From Silurus meridionalis (lineage: Eukaryota > Chordata > Actinopteri > Siluriformes > Siluridae): 64,000 bases of DNA. This document shows, one piece after another, positions 1-12,966 of the stretch. The notes beneath the pieces are model-generated. The model did not search any database. It was not told the origin of the DNA and saw only the letters and a list, made by a program, of their open reading frames with translations. The translations under genes were made by a program, and so were the position numbers. Location: NCBI RefSeq assembly GCF_014805685.1, contig NC_060905.1:2911340-2975339 (forward strand). The letters are read 5' to 3'. Numbering within the stretch: position 1 is the first letter of the stretch; each line of letters starts with the position of its first letter.

Positions 1-39
1 CCTTTGACATTTTCAAAAGAACATACATATAAATATATA

Positions 40-415
40 TATCCTATTCTACCTTTAGTCCCCATTCACTGTTACAATGGATGGATCTTCTGGGAAGATG
101 TTCCACTAGATTTGGTGAAGACTTGTGTGAGATCCATTCAGCCACCAGTTCGTTAGTAAATTCTGGTACAACATTGTGTACGTGAGGTGAGAAGGCCTGG
201 GGTGCAGTCAACATTCACATTCACCCCAAAGATTGTCAACAGGTTTGGAGCTCTAAAGGAGGAGATCTTTCACTCCAAGCCATGGAAAGCAGATCTTTAT
301 GGAGCTGAAGCTTTGTGCACTTTGTGAAGGGAAAGTTTCCTTCGACAGCATCTAATTGTCTGCCTCCAGGTTTGGTGTTTTGGGAAAGAACAACATCTGA
401 CTGGAAATGTAAGTA
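40..415 (+). mobile_element. Tc1/mariner-like nonautonomous remnant (family A)
   Basis: Copy of a dispersed element seen eight times in this window. Its hallmark segments are a 'gggaagatgttccactag' block, an 'attcagccac' block, a 'ggcctggggtgcagtca' block and a 'ggagctcta...ggagatctt' block. On the opposite strand the best copies retain a decayed transposase C-terminus (a DLNP-type motif). No open reading frame survives. The family assignment is by recognition, so the Tc1/mariner placement is an inference. Confidence 0.6.
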
Positions 416-561
416 AATAAAAAATTAAAAAAAGAAATGGGGAGGGTTTAAATACATATCGTTGTAGGATTATTATTTTATTGTGGTACGATTTTAGAAA
501 GGAGAATCTTAAACTGCGATTAAAGTCATCATGATGTGGAAACTGTGTTTAGACATGCAAA

Positions 562-563
<2 letters not shown>

Positions 564-619
<56 letters not shown>
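564..619. repeat. (GT)n microsatellite
   Basis: Uninterrupted 56-bp GT array (28 units). The apparent Cys-Val proteins read through it are artefacts of the repeat. The flanking bases from 420 to 1010 show no gene or recognisable repeat. Confidence 0.97.
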
Positions 620-624
<5 letters not shown>

Positions 625-1010
625 TGTGTGTTACCGAAATTACCCTGGCTTATCAGTTATTGGTCACCGTCTCTCTGTCTGCTCGGCATGTTGCAACCAG
701 ACAGCGCAGGTCTTGTGGAAAAAAGACCTGCTGGTAAGGAGACTGAATATTAGTTGGTGCTGTTATGGGTCGAATTGCCACCCCTCATGGCGCTGTGAGA
801 GAGGGGGTAATGGGATATATCTTGTGACTGGGTGTTCTGTTTAGTCTGCCCTGATCCGCTCAAGAAAGACAAATCACACCAAGAACAAAGGCATGACAGA
901 GAGACAGAGAGGGAGAGAGGGAGAGGATAAGGGAAAGAATGGAAGATAAAGACCATCCTTCACATCCTTAGTAACTCTATCTCTCAGCATCTGAGGCCAT
1001 AAAAGTGTAT

Positions 1011-1011
<1 letters not shown>

Positions 1012-1069
<58 letters not shown>
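1012..1069. repeat. (CA)n microsatellite
   Basis: Uninterrupted CA array of 29 units. It lies about 0.4 kb from the GT array at 564-619, in opposite strand phase. Confidence 0.97.
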
Positions 1070-1072
<3 letters not shown>

Positions 1073-1194
1073 CCTGAGCTAATGCATCATTGATGCTGAT
1101 GCCAAGAAACACATGAGATAGAGCAGCTAGGTTTGTAATGCACTTGTACACCAGAAAAGGGGGCGTGGCTACTGTGGCTGAATCCACATAGGGG

Positions 1195-2432
1195 GCGTTG
1201 CATCAGTGCTTCACACTCAATAAAGGAGGTGTGGCCTATGTGCTTCAGTCCCAGAGAAGAGGTTGTGGCCTCTGGGCCTCAAACACAGGAAAAAGGGGCG
1301 TGGCCGCTGTGTCTAGGTCCTAGAAAAGAAGGCAGGGTCTTTGGGTCTCAGTCCTAGTGAAGAAGGTGTCGTCTCTGTGTCTCAGTCCTAAAGAAGAAGG
1401 CGTGGTCTCTGTGTCCTAGAGAAGAAGGCGTTGTCTCTGTGTCCTAAAGAAGAAGGCATGGTCTCTGGGTCTCAGTCCCAGAGAAGAAGGCGTCGTCCCT
1501 GTGTCTTAGTCCTAGAGAAGAAGGCGTGGCCTCTGTGTCTCAGTATAAGAGAAAAAGGCGTGGCCTCTGTGTCTCAGTCCAAGAGAAGAAGGCGTGGCCT
1601 CTGTGTCTCAGTCCTAGAAGAAGGCGTTGTCTCTGTGTCCTAAAGAAGAAGGCATGGTCTCTGGGTCTCAGTCCCAGAGAAGAAGGCGTCGTCCCTGTGT
1701 CTTAGTCCTAGAGAAGAAGGCGTGGCCTCTGTGTCTCAGTATAAGAGAAAAAGGCGTGGCCTCTGTGTCTCAGTCCAAGAGAAGAAGGCGTGGCCTCTGT
1801 GTTTCAGTCCTAGAGAAGAAGACGTGGTCTCTGTGTCTCAGTCCTAGAGATGAAGGCGTGGTCTCTGTGTCCTAGAGAAGGCGGCGTGGTCTCTGTGTCT
1901 CAGTCTCAGAGAAGAAGGCGTGGTCTCTGTGTTTCAGTCCTAGAGATGAAGGCGTGGTCTCTGTGTCCTAGAGAAGGCGGCGTGGTCTCTGTATCTTCAT
2001 CCTAGAGAAGTAGGCGTGGTCTCTGTGTCCTAGAAAAGAAGGCATGGTCTTTGTGTCTCAGTCCTAGAGAAGAAGGCGTGGTCTCTGTGTCCTAGAGAAG
2101 AAGGCGTGGTCTCTGTGTCTCAGTCCTAGAAATGAAGGCGTGGTCTCTGTGTCCTAGAGAAGGCGGCGTGGTCTCTGTGTCTCAGTCTCAGAGAAGAAGG
2201 CGTGGTCTCTGTGTCTCAGTCCTAGAGATGAAGGCGTGGTCTCTGTGTCCTAGAGAAGGCGGCGTGGTCTCTGTGTCTTCGTCCTAGAGAAGAAGGCGTG
2301 GTCTCTGTGTCCTAGAAAAGAAGGCATGGTCTCTGTGTCTCAGTCCTAGAGAAGAAGGCGTGGTCTCTGTGTCCTAGAGAAGAAGGCGTGGTCTCTGTGT
2401 CTCAGTCCGAGAGAAGGAGGCGTGGCCTCTTA
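1195..2432. repeat. 34-bp minisatellite with higher-order duplications
   Basis: About 1.2 kb of tandem units of roughly 32-34 bp, with some short units of about 24 bp. The core reads 'gagaagaaggcgtggtctct' followed by 'gtgtctcagtcctaga'. Units are degenerate at the left edge (1195-1400) and more homogeneous to the right. A block starting near 1436 is repeated almost exactly about 196 bp later. Another block starting near 1871 recurs about 282 bp later. The unit rarely forms a stop codon, so open frames across it are not genes. Confidence 0.95.
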
Positions 2433-2784
2433 CTCTTTATTAGTACTTTTTATTTTTTCCCTTTGTGATTTTTTATAAACATGTATCAACACGTATACAT
2501 AATTTCATCTCTCACACCTGGGGCCAAAAAAAAAAATTTCGGAAACACTGCCAGGTATGTTACTTTCAGTTTTAGAAGTTTGGAATGAAAAGTTTCACAC
2601 GTTGGCTCTGGGAGAAAGAAAAAAGGAGCGAAATAACGAGACAAACAAAAGGGTGCAACTGAAGAGGGGGATAAGCTGCAGCATGCCGGCGTTACTCGAA
2701 CCGAGTCCAGACTTGCTTCCCAAAGTGGTTAATGCACACAAACATCTGCCAGTAAGGATTTTTTTACAGCTCCAGACTTGAGGA

Positions 2785-2785
<1 letters not shown>

Positions 2786-2858
<73 letters not shown>
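2786..2858. repeat. (GT)n microsatellite
   Basis: Uninterrupted TG/GT array of about 36 units. Confidence 0.97.
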
Positions 2859-2862
<4 letters not shown>

Positions 2863-2869
2863 GAACCTG

Positions 2870-4140
2870 ACTGATAGCAAGATGTCACAGTGTGATTCGA
2901 ATAACAAAAGGCCTTGTAGCAAACACTCGTGAAACTAATTTTCATATAAGATTATAAAGACTGGATTCCTGTGAACATTTTTTTAACCCAGTGTCTCCAT
3001 CTGGCCCTGAAACACTCATAGTGGCCAAAAGAGTCCTCAGTTTTCCAACCATCAGGTTGCAGATTCTGAAGCTCTTGGCCAGAAACGTGCACTTAAACTA
3101 CGTGATTTGCTTCGTGAGCCAATGTGTGGAGCATCTTAGACTCGTGGTAACATAAATTAATCATTTTATATGTTGTTGCTGAGATGTTATCTTTCAAATA
3201 GAAAATTGTCACGTTAGCATGCTCAGAAATGTGAACTTAGCATGTTTTTGTTTTTAAGTGTGATTTCCATTTACTTCGGATCAATTACTTTCCAGTAATA
3301 AACAATCTAAACAAAAAAACAATTTTCATTGATCATTTTATCTACTCATAATTACTGACCATCTACTAGATGCTAATACACTGAAATACGAGTGGAGCGC
3401 TAGTATGTGGAGAAGCATCTGCCTGAGGGAATCTGCCAGAGGGAGGATCCTGTTGCGAAAAGGAGGCGATAAAGAGGGCGGGAAGAAAAACGGAAGGGGG
3501 CGGAACGAAGGCCGGAAAAGTTCTGTGAGAAATTAAGAGCGTTGTAAACACGCATATTTGTGGCGCTAGCCGGGCCTAGGTGTGGGGAGATAATCGCAGG
3601 TTTTGGAATTGCACTTTCCTGATGCCAGGAATGCTCACACTTATTGTTGGAGTGAGACACTGCAGCTTCCTCTGCCCTCAGGTGAACAAATCGTGACCCT
3701 TGACCCCCTAGGCCTTTCGCATACACACACAAGCCTCGGGTCACGTCCTCGTTCAGACCTGTCCCTGAGTGAATCCATCAAATGCTTCGGGATCTGGATG
3801 TGGATTAAACACAGAGTGGGTTTCTCTCCAATCTGGTCGCTATCTGGTTCAGGAAAATTGCTCAACCTTCAACAGAATGAAGAAATTTGAAGAAACACAT
3901 GAAGCCGTGCGAAGAGTCGATCACAGAGGTGTGAAGTACAGGTCGAGTTAAAAATAATGGTCCTGTCTCTTGTTTCTGGACCTGCCTGATTTACCCTGAC
4001 GCCCAATCTCTGGAGTTCTTTATAAATGAACACAGGGTGAAAGATGGTTCCACATGATCGCTCTAAAGATCCATGAGGTCACTCTGGACTCAGGCTAATT
4101 AATATAAACAGTCTGTTCCAATCGGTTGAACAGTTGAAAA
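2870..4140. other. No gene recognised; GC-box-rich patch at 3466-3525
   Basis: No conserved protein, splice-consistent exon or known repeat was recognised. The patch at 3466-3525 contains two GGGCGG-type boxes (near 3476 and 3497) and several CpGs, which stands out from the AT-rich surroundings. Short open frames on both strands (3400-3890) resemble no family I know. Confidence 0.4.
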
Positions 4141-4149
4141 CCATCAACA

Positions 4150-4350
4150 CTGATAAAACTGTATTAAATGGACTTTCTGTGCCCTTTTGAGTCTCAAGGT
4201 TTTTTCCTTAAACCATCTGAGTTTTTTTCTCGCCCACTGTCACCACTACGACACTGAACAGAGATAAAATTAGGTTATTTATTAATCTTCTACAAAGCTG
4301 CTTTGGGACAACGTCCATTTTTAAAAGTGCTCTACAAATAACATGCTCCA
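4150..4350 (+). mobile_element. L2-type LINE 3'-end fragment
   Basis: Contains the conserved 3' end of fish L2-type LINEs: 'aaagctgctttgggacaa' followed by a decayed 'agtgctctacaaata'. The upstream bases match the 3' region seen at 33665, 43780, 48295 and 60498. It is non-coding. The following 1.2 kb (4360-5530) holds nothing I recognise. Confidence 0.6.
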
Positions 4351-5534
4351 AAGCAACCGAGAAAGATTAGTTTCTCTCAGTCGCTTTGCAGCGTTTCTCA
4401 GATCAGAAATGAAATTCTGGAAACTACTCGTTCAACCTCCACATCATGTCGTCACTTGTGTTCATTTCTTGTTGCTTTGATCAAATTTGCGAATGCTTAT
4501 TACATTCATTTATTAGATTGTGTACTGATCTGCTGTTTCCTACAGTATCAGATGTTTATGTTCATGTTGATCAAAATATATTCCACTGGTTTTCACCTGA
4601 ATAGTTTTAACCCCAAAACATCTCAGCATCAGTTCACTGTGTACGTCATTGAATGTAAAATGGTTAAACCAGGTGTCTTCTGTCATCTAAAATTTCTATT
4701 CAACTTTTTGTAAAAGTGTTGAATTGATGAATTGTGCAGATGAATCCTGAAGGTCACTAATGAAGGCGAGTGAATGACATCAGATCAACCAATGATCAAC
4801 CGGTTCTCTAAAACAGGTCAAAGGTGAATCTGGTGAAGCTTCAGTTGGAGACTGAATACAGACAAAACACAGAATTCTACATTCTGAAAACAGATGAACA
4901 ACTAAGAAACAAACGAACACCAGTACAGTACAGTAAAAGTGTGAATCCTGTCTGGTCTCATGCAATCAATCTAAATCAAATATACAATAAATAAATCAAT
5001 TTGTGCTGAAATTCAGATACCAAACAGAAGGAAGTCAAATTTTGTGCATTTTCAGTCACTGTGATCCAAAACCATAGTTTATATCAAGAAATCCTGAAAC
5101 TGTGCATCATACTGAAAACACGACTAAACATTTAAATGATTTTGTTTGTAAACAATGACAAAGGACTTGTTATTCCGATGGGAATGAGATGTTCATTGAC
5201 ACGAATACTTACGTTTGAGAGATGAACTGAGGGTTTTGGAAAAAAGTTCAGGCTTTTGCAAGAAATCCAGTGTGTTGTGCTGTTTGTACACATTGCTTTG
5301 AAAAATGCACTGTTTTGCAAATATTAAGGATGATTCGAGAAACGCTCTAAGCAGCTGAGAAGAAATATAATCGATGGAATAAATGGTAGAAAACTAAATG
5401 GATAAAATAATCGAAAGCTGCAGCCTGAAAGTAAACTTTTCTTCCTTATATATGCATCACAACAGCAGCCCAAATTGCACCAAAGGTACATTAAAACACC
5501 TGCTTTTCCATGTGCCATGAGTAAAGAAAGCCCA

Positions 5535-5890
5535 AAGTTAGAGGGACACAATAGTGTCAGACGTCTCTCGATGCAGTAACATTACATTTTCCCTTCACTT
5601 GAACTATGAGACCCAAACCTCTTCCAGCATGACACAAAGTGCACTAAGCTCCAGCTCCATAAAGATCTGCTTTCCCATGGGTTGGAGTGGAAGAGCTTTG
5701 ACCTCAACTATATTGAACAAGATGAATTTTCCATGCTGAATGAAACCCAGGCCTCCTCACCTCACTACATCAGTACCTGACTTTACCAACACCCCTGTGG
5801 CTGAATGAGCCTCCACAAAGTGTTCTAGTGGAACATCTTCCCAGAATAGCATAATAAAGCATAGTATAAGAGCAAATAGGGATTAAATGT
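5535..5890 (-). mobile_element. Tc1/mariner-like nonautonomous remnant (family A)
   Basis: Reverse-complement copy of the element at 40-415. It carries the 'ctagtggaacatcttccc' block near 5825 and the 'ggcctcctcacctcactaca' block near 5750. On the plus strand a decayed transposase-like reading is still traceable. The GATA array begins immediately to its right. Confidence 0.6.
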
Positions 5891-5892
5891 AA

Positions 5893-6417
<525 letters not shown>

Positions 6418-6429
6418 CAAATGTGCCAA

Positions 6430-7130
6430 GGCAGTTTATGTCGAACACGGAACACAGGTGCTAATAATTTCCTACAGGTTCAAGAAAAATGTAGTCAGCC
6501 ACACTTCCTGTTTATTCACCCACTTCTCACTTTTTTGCACGATTCCATCTCATACGCAGATTTATCAGGGGAAGAAGCAGACTCTTCATTTGCATGTTTA
6601 CACGTGTACAACTCCATACAGAGATTTCTCCATCCTGCCTTAGGTAGAATAGTGTATGTGTGTGTGTGTGTTACTATCGCGAATGCATTCAAAGGGCAAG
6701 TAAGAGCAAATGTTTGAAGGCCTGTACCGAGATAATGATATGTAATCAGTCTCTCTTGTAGCTCCTCGCACTTTTGCCAATCGCTCGAAAGCGGCGAGTT
6801 GAACCTTGTCTGCTTTTTGATTTTACTCTTTGAACTACTGATTATGGGACATTACATGATTCACAAACATGCTAATGTTTATCAAACGGCGCAAAAGTGA
6901 CACTGTGTACACGGAGGAACGATGGAGGGGCGTAGACGGCGCAGTGAAACGTCGCTGTACTGCCTTCAGTCCGACATGTTTACAGTTAGTTTCAGCTTTC
7001 ACTAGACGCGAGTCAATATTTATTCGGCTCATGCATTAAACCTGAACTTCAACACACGAATAATGAAGAGGCTTTTGAGACTGTGTTACACATTTTGTAT
7101 AATACAGTATATTACACCTATGCATATAAA
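6430..7130. other. No gene or repeat recognised
   Basis: AT-balanced unique-looking sequence. It contains only a short GT run at 6656-6670 and unremarkable open frames of less than 100 codons. I see no splice-consistent coding structure. Confidence 0.4.
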
Positions 7131-7139
7131 CATACACAT

Positions 7140-7575
7140 ACACTCGCTGGCCACTTTATTAGGAACACCTCTACATTCTATAACTAGCCAATCACCTCGT
7201 GGCAGAACTATACATACAATCATGAAGGTCCAGATCAAGAACATTAGTTACTGTCCACATTAAACATGAGAATGAAGAAAAGAAATCTGATCTGGGCTTG
7301 TTTGAGTATTTCAGAAAATCTCCTGATTTGATTGAACAGCTTAGACTGAGTGGTGCGAAAAACAAAAAACACTAAGTACTTGACTGTTCCCTGTGTGGAG
7401 GTCATGATTGGTTCGAGTTGACATGAAGCACATAGTAATTTGTATAATCACTCTTTACAAGCGTGGTAAGCAGAAAAGCATGTCATTATCAGCAGCACAT
7501 TACGCTTTGAGGAGGTAAGAACTGGAATCGGAGGCTGCCATGGGCCCAGATTTACCCACAGTAAAGCTGCTTTAT
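7140..7575 (+). mobile_element. Decayed Tc1-like transposon (family B)
   Basis: Begins with the terminal motif 'ggccactttattaggaacac', which marks a common fish Tc1-type family. Further decayed transposase-coding pieces follow: 'gtttgagtatttcagaaa' near 7300, 'ggtaagcagaaaagcat' near 7465 and 'ggaatcggaggctgcc' near 7525. Large internal parts are missing, as is the right terminus. Confidence 0.65.
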
Positions 7576-7604
7576 ACCTTTATCTGCTTTTATAGTGAAG
7601 TTCT

Positions 7605-7795
7605 TTCCTCGCATATCCCAGTGATGTTAGAAAACTTGGGTCAGAGTGCAGGGTCAGCCATGATATAGCACCCTTGGAGCACAGAGCATTAAGGGCCTTG
7701 CTCAAGGGCCCAAAGAGTAGCACCTTGGTAGAACTTTGAACCCCCAACATTATGAGCAGTAATCCAGAGCCAGCTTTGGTGAGTCTGTGCCCATG
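7605..7795 (-). mobile_element. tRNA-derived SINE copy
   Basis: Matches other copies in the window on the reverse strand. Shared blocks are 'cccttgagcaaggccctta' (here as 'ttaagggccttgctcaaggg') and a B-box-like 'ggttcaa' segment, with 'gctatatcatggct' downstream. It closely parallels 15490-15712 and 13735-13925. Confidence 0.7.
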
Positions 7796-7799
7796 ATAT

Positions 7800-9010
7800 A
7801 ACTTATGATATAACCATGATATAACATTTACACTAATCCAGATACATTTGAAAATGGCGTTTTCGCCCTGAAAATGCTCCACGTCCACAATTTGGTTGTC
7901 AAACCTTTTTTTGTTTCCCCAAAGGTCACATATCCACACTGAAACGTCTGAAAACACTCGCGTCCCTGTACTGCGCGTGACAAAACGTGACACGCTTTTA
8001 CCTGCGCTATTTATTTGCTTTCCAGCTCTTTGAAACGTCAAAAAATGACAAATGTTTTCCGAAAGCTTCAATTTTTTACGGTCGACAAAAACAGCATTTT
8101 CACAGAGCTTATTGAAAGCTTATTAGCGTATTGAATAAAAAAAATAACTATACTTTTTTTTTTTGCCATTTCTGGTTACATTCAATGTTGTGAAACATTC
8201 ATGAAGGGTAACCACTTCATTTTGTCCTGGAGACCTTCTCATATCTAAACACCTTGGACACTGGAGATTCCTTCTGGTGTTTAAAAAAAAAAAAAAAACA
8301 TAAAACCACTTTACACATTTTATCACCAATAACAAGTTTTTTTAAGAAGCGCTTGCCATCCAAATACATGTAATAGTTGCTAATATAAAAAAACGATAAC
8401 GTGTGGGCTTTGAAACAAAAAAAACAAAAAAAAGTCCATTACACGAGTCAAAGCCAAAGGTGGTGTTGAGCGCATGAGTTGAGAGTAAGTGTGTTTGTAC
8501 AGCAAGGACTCGGCTTCAGCGTGTTCAAACCTGCTCAAGACTCGACGTCTCGCTCCATCAAAACATAAACTCTGGCACACCTTGAAAAAACACACACTTC
8601 AGTTACCTCTGGCATGCCATGTGTTTGGACGCATGTCTGGAATAAAATTCCATGACAGAAAGGCCTGACGGAGGAGACGCTTCCTTCACTCCGGTTTATT
8701 TCTGTTTCTGATCACTGGGTCAGATGGACAGATAATAGTTCTCCATATCAGGTTTCCTTTCTCTATTTCAATTCTCCGCCGTCCTTGCTTGCTCTGTATA
8801 GTCTAGACCTGCCTCCTTTTAAGCCTCGGAAGTGTTTCCTGAAGTTTCATCCGCTTCCTGCAGCACCTACCTTAATGCAAATATCAGAGCTGTGGAGCAG
8901 TCAGTGATTTTTCAAAAAGAATCAGAACATCAATGCTTCGATGAAACATACACACACTGATTTGCAAATCATATTCATATCATATTTGATCGAAGGATTC
9001 TATGCCCACA
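7800..9010. other. No gene recognised
   Basis: The stretch 7815-8050 resembles a dispersed fish repeat, with paired 'cacactgaaacg'/'aaaacgc' segments, but I cannot assign it firmly. The 164-codon open frame at 7580-8071 (-) overlaps this material and the SINE, and it matches no family I know. The rest is homopolymer-rich intergenic sequence. Confidence 0.35.
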
Positions 9011-9014
9011 TCTC

Positions 9015-9310
9015 ACACAAAATCTAGTGGAACATCTTCCCAGAAGAATGGAGCTCATTATAACGGCGACTAAACGTGGACAGAGACACAGTTGCTGTTA
9101 TAATGAGCTCCACTCTTCTGAGAAGATGCCACAAGGATGTGTGTTAGTAAAGGTGAAGGGGCCTGGGGTGCAGTCAAAGTTGTTCCATAGGATTGGAGCT
9201 CTATAGCATGAGATCTTCCTCATACTTCCAACCTATGAAAAGCAGAACTTCAGGGAGCTTCATGGAAATGTTACATTCTACTGCATTCAAAGATGTCTGA
9301 TGGAGAACAG
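9015..9310. mobile_element. Rearranged family A remnant (inverted halves)
   Basis: A short reverse-oriented piece ('ctagtggaacatcttccc' near 9026) is followed by a forward-oriented piece ('ataatgagctccactcttct' near 9100, then 'ggcctggggtgcagtcaaa'). The two halves of the same element sit head to head, so this copy has been inverted or fused. Confidence 0.55.
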
Positions 9311-9590
9311 CTTATGAAGGCAACAGAAGAAGGCATATGGCTTCCCAATACCTTTGTCCATAGAGTGGCTCTGAACATCTGGTTCTTTGTGGATCAATTT
9401 CAAGCACGTCAGGCTGATGTTTGGTTCTGAATCCTGAATTTGACTCTTTAAATAACGACTGATTCGACTACAGATACACTGGTGACCTTCGTGACCTCGT
9501 TTCATACCTGAGCATCAGTTTTCAGACTCGTAATTCATCGGATTCCTGGGAAAAACCACAACAAATTTAAATGCCATGTTCCCAGTTAAA

Positions 9591-9596
9591 CACACA

Positions 9597-9650
<54 letters not shown>
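9591..9650. repeat. (CA)n microsatellite
   Basis: About 60 bp of CA repeat with one AAA interruption near 9598. Confidence 0.95.
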
Positions 9651-9651
<1 letters not shown>

Positions 9652-9699
9652 CTGCCAAGTTTGAAACTGAAAGCCAGTGGGGGTGACTGATCTTCTCGG

Positions 9700-10030
9700 C
9701 TATGCCCAAGGGCTTCCGCACACAATACAATGCAGCGTGTTGTTCTCCGTCGTTCTCCGGAGGCCTGCGGCGATCTCTAACAAACACAGCAGGCGATTCT
9801 GGGACGGATCTGCATTCGGAGCCTCGCTCGCGTTCTGAGGATTTATTAACGGAGGATTCGGAATGCCAATGAATGCGCTATTCACGGCCTGGACGCCATC
9901 GACGACAAACGATCTGTAACGCTCTGCAGAGCGGCCGTGTCGGTTCTGCATGCGTAGCACTGCCCGACCCATTCTTACAGCTTCGAACGGTTCATTTTAC
10001 AATCCCGAAGATCCCGATCGGCCGGATCAA
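9700..10030. other. CpG-dense patch without a recognised gene
   Basis: Roughly 330 bp with many more CpG dinucleotides than the flanks (for example around 9745-9775, 9830-9860 and 9890-9975). Open frames occur on the minus strand, but none resembles a known family or shows a convincing start and splice donor. It could be a small CpG island, an unrecognised first exon or simply GC-rich repeat. Confidence 0.4.
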
Positions 10031-10724
10031 GTGTTCTGGTTAATCCCTGTAGCTAATAAACGGGGTCATGTGTCAGCATGGTTGCGATTCGATCCCATGG
10101 AAATGTGACCTTTTTTTAGCAAGTCCTGTCACAATGTGGATGTTTCTCAATAAAGCAGGACCTGTGGAAACTCTGTGTCATGTAGAATTGCAGACAAATA
10201 ATTATAAATGGAAACGTCGAAATTCCCAGAGGTCCTGCGTTATTCCCACTGTTGTTGTTTACGCTGTGGAGATGAAAGAACTTCACAGCTATGTGCAAGC
10301 TAGTCCAATGATTCGTCTCGGTCATCAACTCGCGTGCATGTCCAGAAGCCGCATTCCCGCACTGTCCGGTTCTCACGACTTAAATCACTGAGAAACGACA
10401 ATGTTTGTAATGCGGCCTTTTTTTTTCTTTTTCTTTTTTTTTACTTTCTATTGCTCCATACCCCAATTTGCCTGTGGGGTAATTCCTGTGGCTGTGTTCT
10501 GGGGTGGTGTAATATGTTACTACTGCGAAAGCTGAGGCTAAAGGTGCTTTCAGGTAGAAACACAATTTATGTTTGGGGACTGATTTTAATTTATTATTTT
10601 TAATATTCACCAACAAGCTCAAATTTGTGGACACGTTTACGGCACTCGGCAGGTTTATGGCACCTTGGTGGTGCTGGGATTTAAACTCATGACCGTCCGA
10701 CCAATATCTTGTATGAGCTTTTTA

Positions 10725-11090
10725 TTTGAACATTCCATTCCACATTGAGTCGCCATTCGCTGTTATGATGAGCTCCACTCATCTGGAAAGATGTTCCACT
10801 AGATTTGGTGGAGATTTGTGTGGAGATTCATTCAGCGATGTGTGGTAGTAAATAAGGGTACTGATAGAGGTGAGGTGAGTTGAGGAGAACTGAGCTGCAA
10901 GTAATCCCAAATGTGTTCAATAGGGTTGGAGCTCTATAGCAAAAGCAGCTCTTAATGAAGCTTCATGGAGTGAAGGAAAAGTTTCATTTGTCCACATCCA
11001 AAGACGTCCGATACAACTGCGTTCCTCCAATGTTGAGGTAACAGTTAGGAGAAGAACCACACCAGTCAGGTGTCCCAAGATAACTCTCAT
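10725..11090 (+). mobile_element. Tc1/mariner-like nonautonomous remnant (family A)
   Basis: Forward copy with 'agatgttccactagattt' near 10790, 'ggttggagctctatagca' near 10923 and 'gaagaaccacaccagtca' near 11051. Short SINE-like bases precede it (10640-10690). Nothing is recognised from 11100 to 11910. Confidence 0.6.
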
Positions 11091-11914
11091 TTTCCTCAGC
11101 ACATTTTCTCCTCTGAGCTCTTTTGGAGCTCACAATTTGAAAATCCATTCATAATGTGACGTGACGCAGAAATGCACTTCTTGCAAAATTGCAAAGATCC
11201 TGTTGCACGGTTGTTACGCAGACGTTTTGCAACATCTGTATCATGGAGGCACAATTTACTGTCACCATGAAGTCTTAATCAGATGACTCTCTCATCTCAT
11301 GGTTTCATCAAATGTGCAATTTTTGGGTTATTTTTTGACTGATTTGCTCACATGAGTCAAACAAAAGTGTGTCATGTCCAGGATTCGCTTTCTGTACATG
11401 TGCAAAATCTCTTGCAGTTTTGTCTTTTGTCACAGTTATCAAAAAAAAAAATGCTACAGTCCAAAACATGAGTGGATCCAAAGTCCGAGCCCCTTCTCAC
11501 TGAGTTCACTAGTAGGCAGGAGAGATTGCTTTCCTCAGGTGCATTGGGAGACCAGTGTCTGGATCCTCACCTGCCTGAAGAACCACACTGAATGGAAGAA
11601 TACACCAGCGTTCCATTCCAACAAATCTAACAAATGAACTCTTTTGAAAACCACTTAAATGCTCATTAAGTAATGAATCCTATGAATTATTTAGTAGCGA
11701 TGCTAAGCGGCTATGCTAAGGCTTCTGGCTAAAACTAGTAAACCGTAAGCAAAAGAGGAAGTGATCGAGCTACAAAACGAAGGGAAATATATGACCCTTT
11801 TCTATACCACGTCAATGGTCATTAGGTCATGACTCACTTCCGTACTCGACATGTGCATGTGACGACATTGTGCTTTATCATGAGAAGCACGCAAATCCAC
11901 GCATCATACCCAGA

Positions 11915-12605
11915 GGCGGGAATTACCAAAGTTACTGTACTTCAATAGATTTTTCTAGTATCTTTTTGGACAAATTTTTACTTTTACTCATTACATTTTT
12001 AACACAAATATACTTTTCTTCTTCCTATATTTTTAAACCAGGCTCCTTACTTTAGTTTGAATCTGTTTGGTGACAATGTTTTTTTTCTCATTGCGCCCTT
12101 TTCAGCCCACCAACCCGTTTCCTGCCATTGCGTAGCTTTTTTAATCTCCCTGGTGTACTGGTGTATTATTTCCAGGCTCTCACACACCACAGACGTAGTT
12201 TATGAAGCTCTCAACGAATTCCACAAGAAGTCTGGGGTCAACATGGGGGAGTCAGTGATGGAAACATGACTGAGAACTGACACATTCCTGATCACCTGAT
12301 CATCATCTTTTCTCTACTTGTGTTCTATATGGTGGATCTTCAGCCTGCATACATTCATTAGAGAACAACATCTTAAAATATGTTTTATATCAATATATTA
12401 ATATGACGAGTTCCAGTTACCAGTGTGACGCTAAAACAGGTAGTAATAATCACTACTTTTTACTGAAGTACATGTCGAAGCTCGAACTTCCTTACTTTCA
12501 TTAAATAGTGTGTCAGAACTTCAACTGTTACCAGAGTCTTTTAAAACATCAGTATCTGCACTTCTACTTGAGTGAAGAATGTGTGTACTTTTGCCATCTT
12601 TGACC
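11915..12605. mobile_element. hAT-like nonautonomous element (decayed)
   Basis: About 690 bp whose two ends are rich in 'tacttttactcattaca'- and 'cttctacttgagtgaag'-type motifs in inverse orientation. The internal part resembles a dispersed fish DNA-transposon sequence ('tctccctggtgtactggtg' near 12144). Coding capacity is absent. The superfamily is inferred from terminus style only. Confidence 0.5.
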
Positions 12606-12931
12606 ATACAGTACCATGTGATTGATGTGAGTGTATCAGCGAGGCAGGATTTCTGCTGAGCTCAACAACATGGCACTACAGGGGGGTTTTAGTGAAAAAT
12701 CACTACAGCAGCACTGATGAGAAGGTTGGATTGCTGCCAATCACCGCCTCAGTATGGGTGCTTCCTTTCTGCAGACGCTTAAAACAGTCACCCACTGCCC
12801 GGAAGGTCATGAGTTCAAATTTCGACTGCCCCTGCTGAGCCCTTGAGCAGAGATATTAACCCCTCAGATGTTTACGTAAGGAACAATTACATTTTACATT
12901 TACGTGAATATCCTTAAGGAAACACCCTTAT

Positions 12932-12933
<2 letters not shown>

Positions 12934-12964
<31 letters not shown>
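12934..12964. repeat. (CA)n microsatellite
   Basis: Short CA array of about 15 units. The bases from 12970 to 13730 are AT-rich with no gene or repeat recognised. Confidence 0.95.

Positions 12965-12966
<2 letters not shown>

Noticed and set aside
1195..2432. CRISPR-like appearance (repeats of about 34 bp)
   Set aside because: Units abut directly with no unique spacers, and the host is a vertebrate. It is a minisatellite.
7580..8071. 163-codon frame on the minus strand
   Set aside because: It overlaps a SINE and repeat-like sequence, and no family resemblance or exon signals were seen.
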